Assembly: GCA_001464255.1 (NCBI GenBank)
Contig: LNFD01000228.1
Span: 1-7,913, forward strand
DNA from: Actinomycetales bacterium Ga0077552
GTDB taxonomy: Bacteria; Actinomycetota; Actinomycetes; Actinomycetales; Microbacteriaceae
DNA length: 7,913 nucleotides
Direction: 5' to 3'
Positions 5,683-7,913 of this stretch are shown in pieces. A model generated the notes under the pieces. That model searched no databases, had not been told where the DNA came from, and worked only from the letters and a program-made list of their open reading frames with translations. How positions within the stretch are numbered: the stretch's first letter is position 1; every line of letters starts with the position of its first letter. The position numbers were made by a program, and so were the translations under genes.

Positions 5683-6567
5683 CTAGGCCAGGAACTCACG
5701 GATGGCCGTGGCCGCCTCGACCGGCTTCTCGTAGTGCACGAGGTGCCCGACGCCCTCGATGACCTCGAGGCGGGCATCCGGGAACAGCGTCACGAGGTGC
5801 CGCTGCGCCTCCAGCGGCGTAATGTCGTCCTCGTCGGCGACGATCAGCAGGGTGCTCGGCGCGACGTCGGCGGCGTACTCCGAGACATCGTGCGAGACGG
5901 ATGCCCGGAACGCCTCGAGCAGGCTGTCGCGGTTCGCGAAGGCCGAGAAGTAGCGGTCGTGCTCCTCGTGGATCCACCGCAGCAGGGACTTGTCGTCGGT
6001 CTTCGCCATCGTCACGCTCATGATGCGCGTGACGAGGCGGCTGCGCAGCACTGCGAAGCCGAGCGCCTCGGGCAGAGCGGCGCCCGCGCGGTAGAAGCCG
6101 ACGGCGAGGCGCGTGAGCACGCCGCGCGGCCCCGCGAGCGCGTTCTGACCAATGGGGTTCACGAGCACGACGCGCGGCGTCGGCACGCCGCTCGCGACCG
6201 CGGCCGCCACCACGATCGAGCCGAACGAGTGCCCGAGCAGCACCGCCGTGCCGTGCACGCCCGCGGCGTGCAGGAAGGCGTCGAGCCACGCGACGTAGCC
6301 CTTGATGTCGTGCGCGCGGTCGGCGAGCGGCGCGCTCGTGCCGAACCCGGGCAGGTCGGGGGCGAGGAAGCGGATGCCCGGCAGCTGCGCCACGACCGGA
6401 CCCAGCCCGTGGTGATCGCCCCGGAAGCCGTGCACGAGCACGACCGTGCGGTCGGCATCGGCGGGGCCGTACTCGACGAGGTGCGTCGAGACCCCGAGCA
6501 CCTCGAGCGTGCGGTCGCGAGCGGGGATGCGCGCGAGGGCGTCGGCGTACGGAGAAGGGGCGCTCAT
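5683..6567 (-). CDS. Alpha/beta hydrolase
   Basis: A serine hydrolase of the alpha/beta fold, probably an esterase or lipase-like enzyme acting in the cytosol; the substrate is unknown. The 294-residue protein shows the oxyanion-hole motif VHGF (45-48), DLPGFGTS (71-78), the nucleophile elbow GHSFGS with Ser114, the acid at about Asp248 in VADEDDITP, and His275 in GVGHLVHYEKP, a full catalytic triad. Residues 150-225 form a helical cap. The start is the ATG at 6567: the frame is open far beyond it, but only by running antisense to treS. No Shine-Dalgarno precedes this ATG, while a -10 box (TAGACT, 6580 down to 6575) ends seven bases before it, suggesting a leaderless transcript. It is first in an operon with the glycosyltransferase gene. 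The family is certain; any role in trehalose or envelope metabolism is speculative. Confidence 0.92.
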   Translation of the reverse strand: MSAPSPYADALARIPARDRTLEVLGVSTHLVEYGPADADRTVVLVHGFRGDHHGLGPVVAQLPGIRFLAPDLPGFGTSAPLADRAHDIKGYVAWLDAFLHAAGVHGTAVLLGHSFGSIVVAAAVASGVPTPRVVLVNPIGQNALAGPRGVLTRLAVGFYRAGAALPEALGFAVLRSRLVTRIMSVTMAKTDDKSLLRWIHEEHDRYFSAFANRDSLLEAFRASVSHDVSEYAADVAPSTLLIVADEDDITPLEAQRHLVTLFPDARLEVIEGVGHLVHYEKPVEAATAIREFLA

Positions 6568-6585
6568 CGTGATTAGTCTAGGCAG
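6568..6585. promoter_or_regulatory. Candidate bidirectional promoter between alpha/beta hydrolase and treS, leaderless in both directions
   Basis: Only 18 bp separate the hydrolase ATG (minus) from the treS GTG (plus). In this gap TAGTCT (6574-6579) is a TANNNT -10 box for treS, six bases before the GTG. On the other strand TAGACT (6580 down to 6575) is a -10 box for the hydrolase, seven bases before the ATG. The boxes overlap by five bases. With the usual 6-7 bp from -10 to start point, both transcripts would begin at their start codons. The treS frame has a TAG stop at 6574-6576, so its start cannot lie further upstream. No clear -35 box was seen on either side. Confidence 0.55.

Positions 6586-7913
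<1,328 letters not shown>

Noticed and set aside
6551..6560. GGAGAAGGGG as the treS ribosome-binding site
   Set aside because: It is 25 nt from the GTG and the frame is closed by TAG at 6574, so no start codon lies at a usable distance.
4312..6576. A 754-codon open frame on the + strand
   Set aside because: It runs antisense to the glycosyltransferase and hydrolase genes and is mostly Arg, Ala, His and Pro with no family motifs, a typical shadow frame in GC-rich DNA.

Overview
The window is about 70% G+C, gene-dense and strongly biased to G/C in third codon positions. Several starts sit a few bases from a TANNNT -10 box with no Shine-Dalgarno. This, with the protein families and their wording, points to a high-GC actinobacterium, most likely a member of the Microbacteriaceae. 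The family call is inference; no marker gene is present.

Layout, left to right. (1) The C-terminal half of a GH36 alpha-galactosidase on the + strand enters from the left edge and ends at 1134. It converges on (2) a SpoU/TrmH RNA methyltransferase (minus, 1159-1959), and a hairpin covers the junction. (3) A 106-bp divergent intergenic region with back-to-back promoter-like boxes and inverted repeats separates the methyltransferase from (4) a SIRT4-like sirtuin (+, 2066-2917). (5) A small unrecognised lipoprotein (+, 2954-3418) follows, with a hairpin after its stop. (6) A histidine-phosphatase/phosphoglycerate-mutase-like gene (+, 3483-4118) with a clear TACGAT -10 box is translationally coupled to (7) a YbaK/ProX-type aminoacyl-tRNA deacylase (+, 4118-4594). 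(8) A GT4 glycosyltransferase (minus, 4591-5679) converges on the deacylase with overlapping stop codons. It forms a tight operon with (9) an alpha/beta hydrolase (minus, 5683-6567). (10) Divergent from the hydrolase, only 18 bp away, is a trehalose synthase gene (treS, +, 6586 to the right edge).

The most notable points are these. treS carries a frameshift at about 7520-7532 that coincides with loss of the GH13 region IV block holding the third catalytic acid, best explained by a deletion of about 29 bp (real or an assembly error). The 18-bp treS/hydrolase gap holds two oppositely oriented, overlapping -10 boxes, each placed so that transcription would start at the start codon: a candidate bidirectional, doubly leaderless promoter. 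Throughout the window the rare His codon CAT was seen only inside the word GCATC, a context-dependent synonymous choice suggesting that GCATC/GATGC is itself favoured.

Functionally this is mostly ordinary chromosome: sugar metabolism (alpha-galactosidase, treS, a glycosyltransferase), RNA modification and tRNA proofreading, and an NAD-dependent sirtuin. No mobile element, CRISPR array, tRNA or rRNA was seen, and no multi-gene defence or biosynthetic system is evident.
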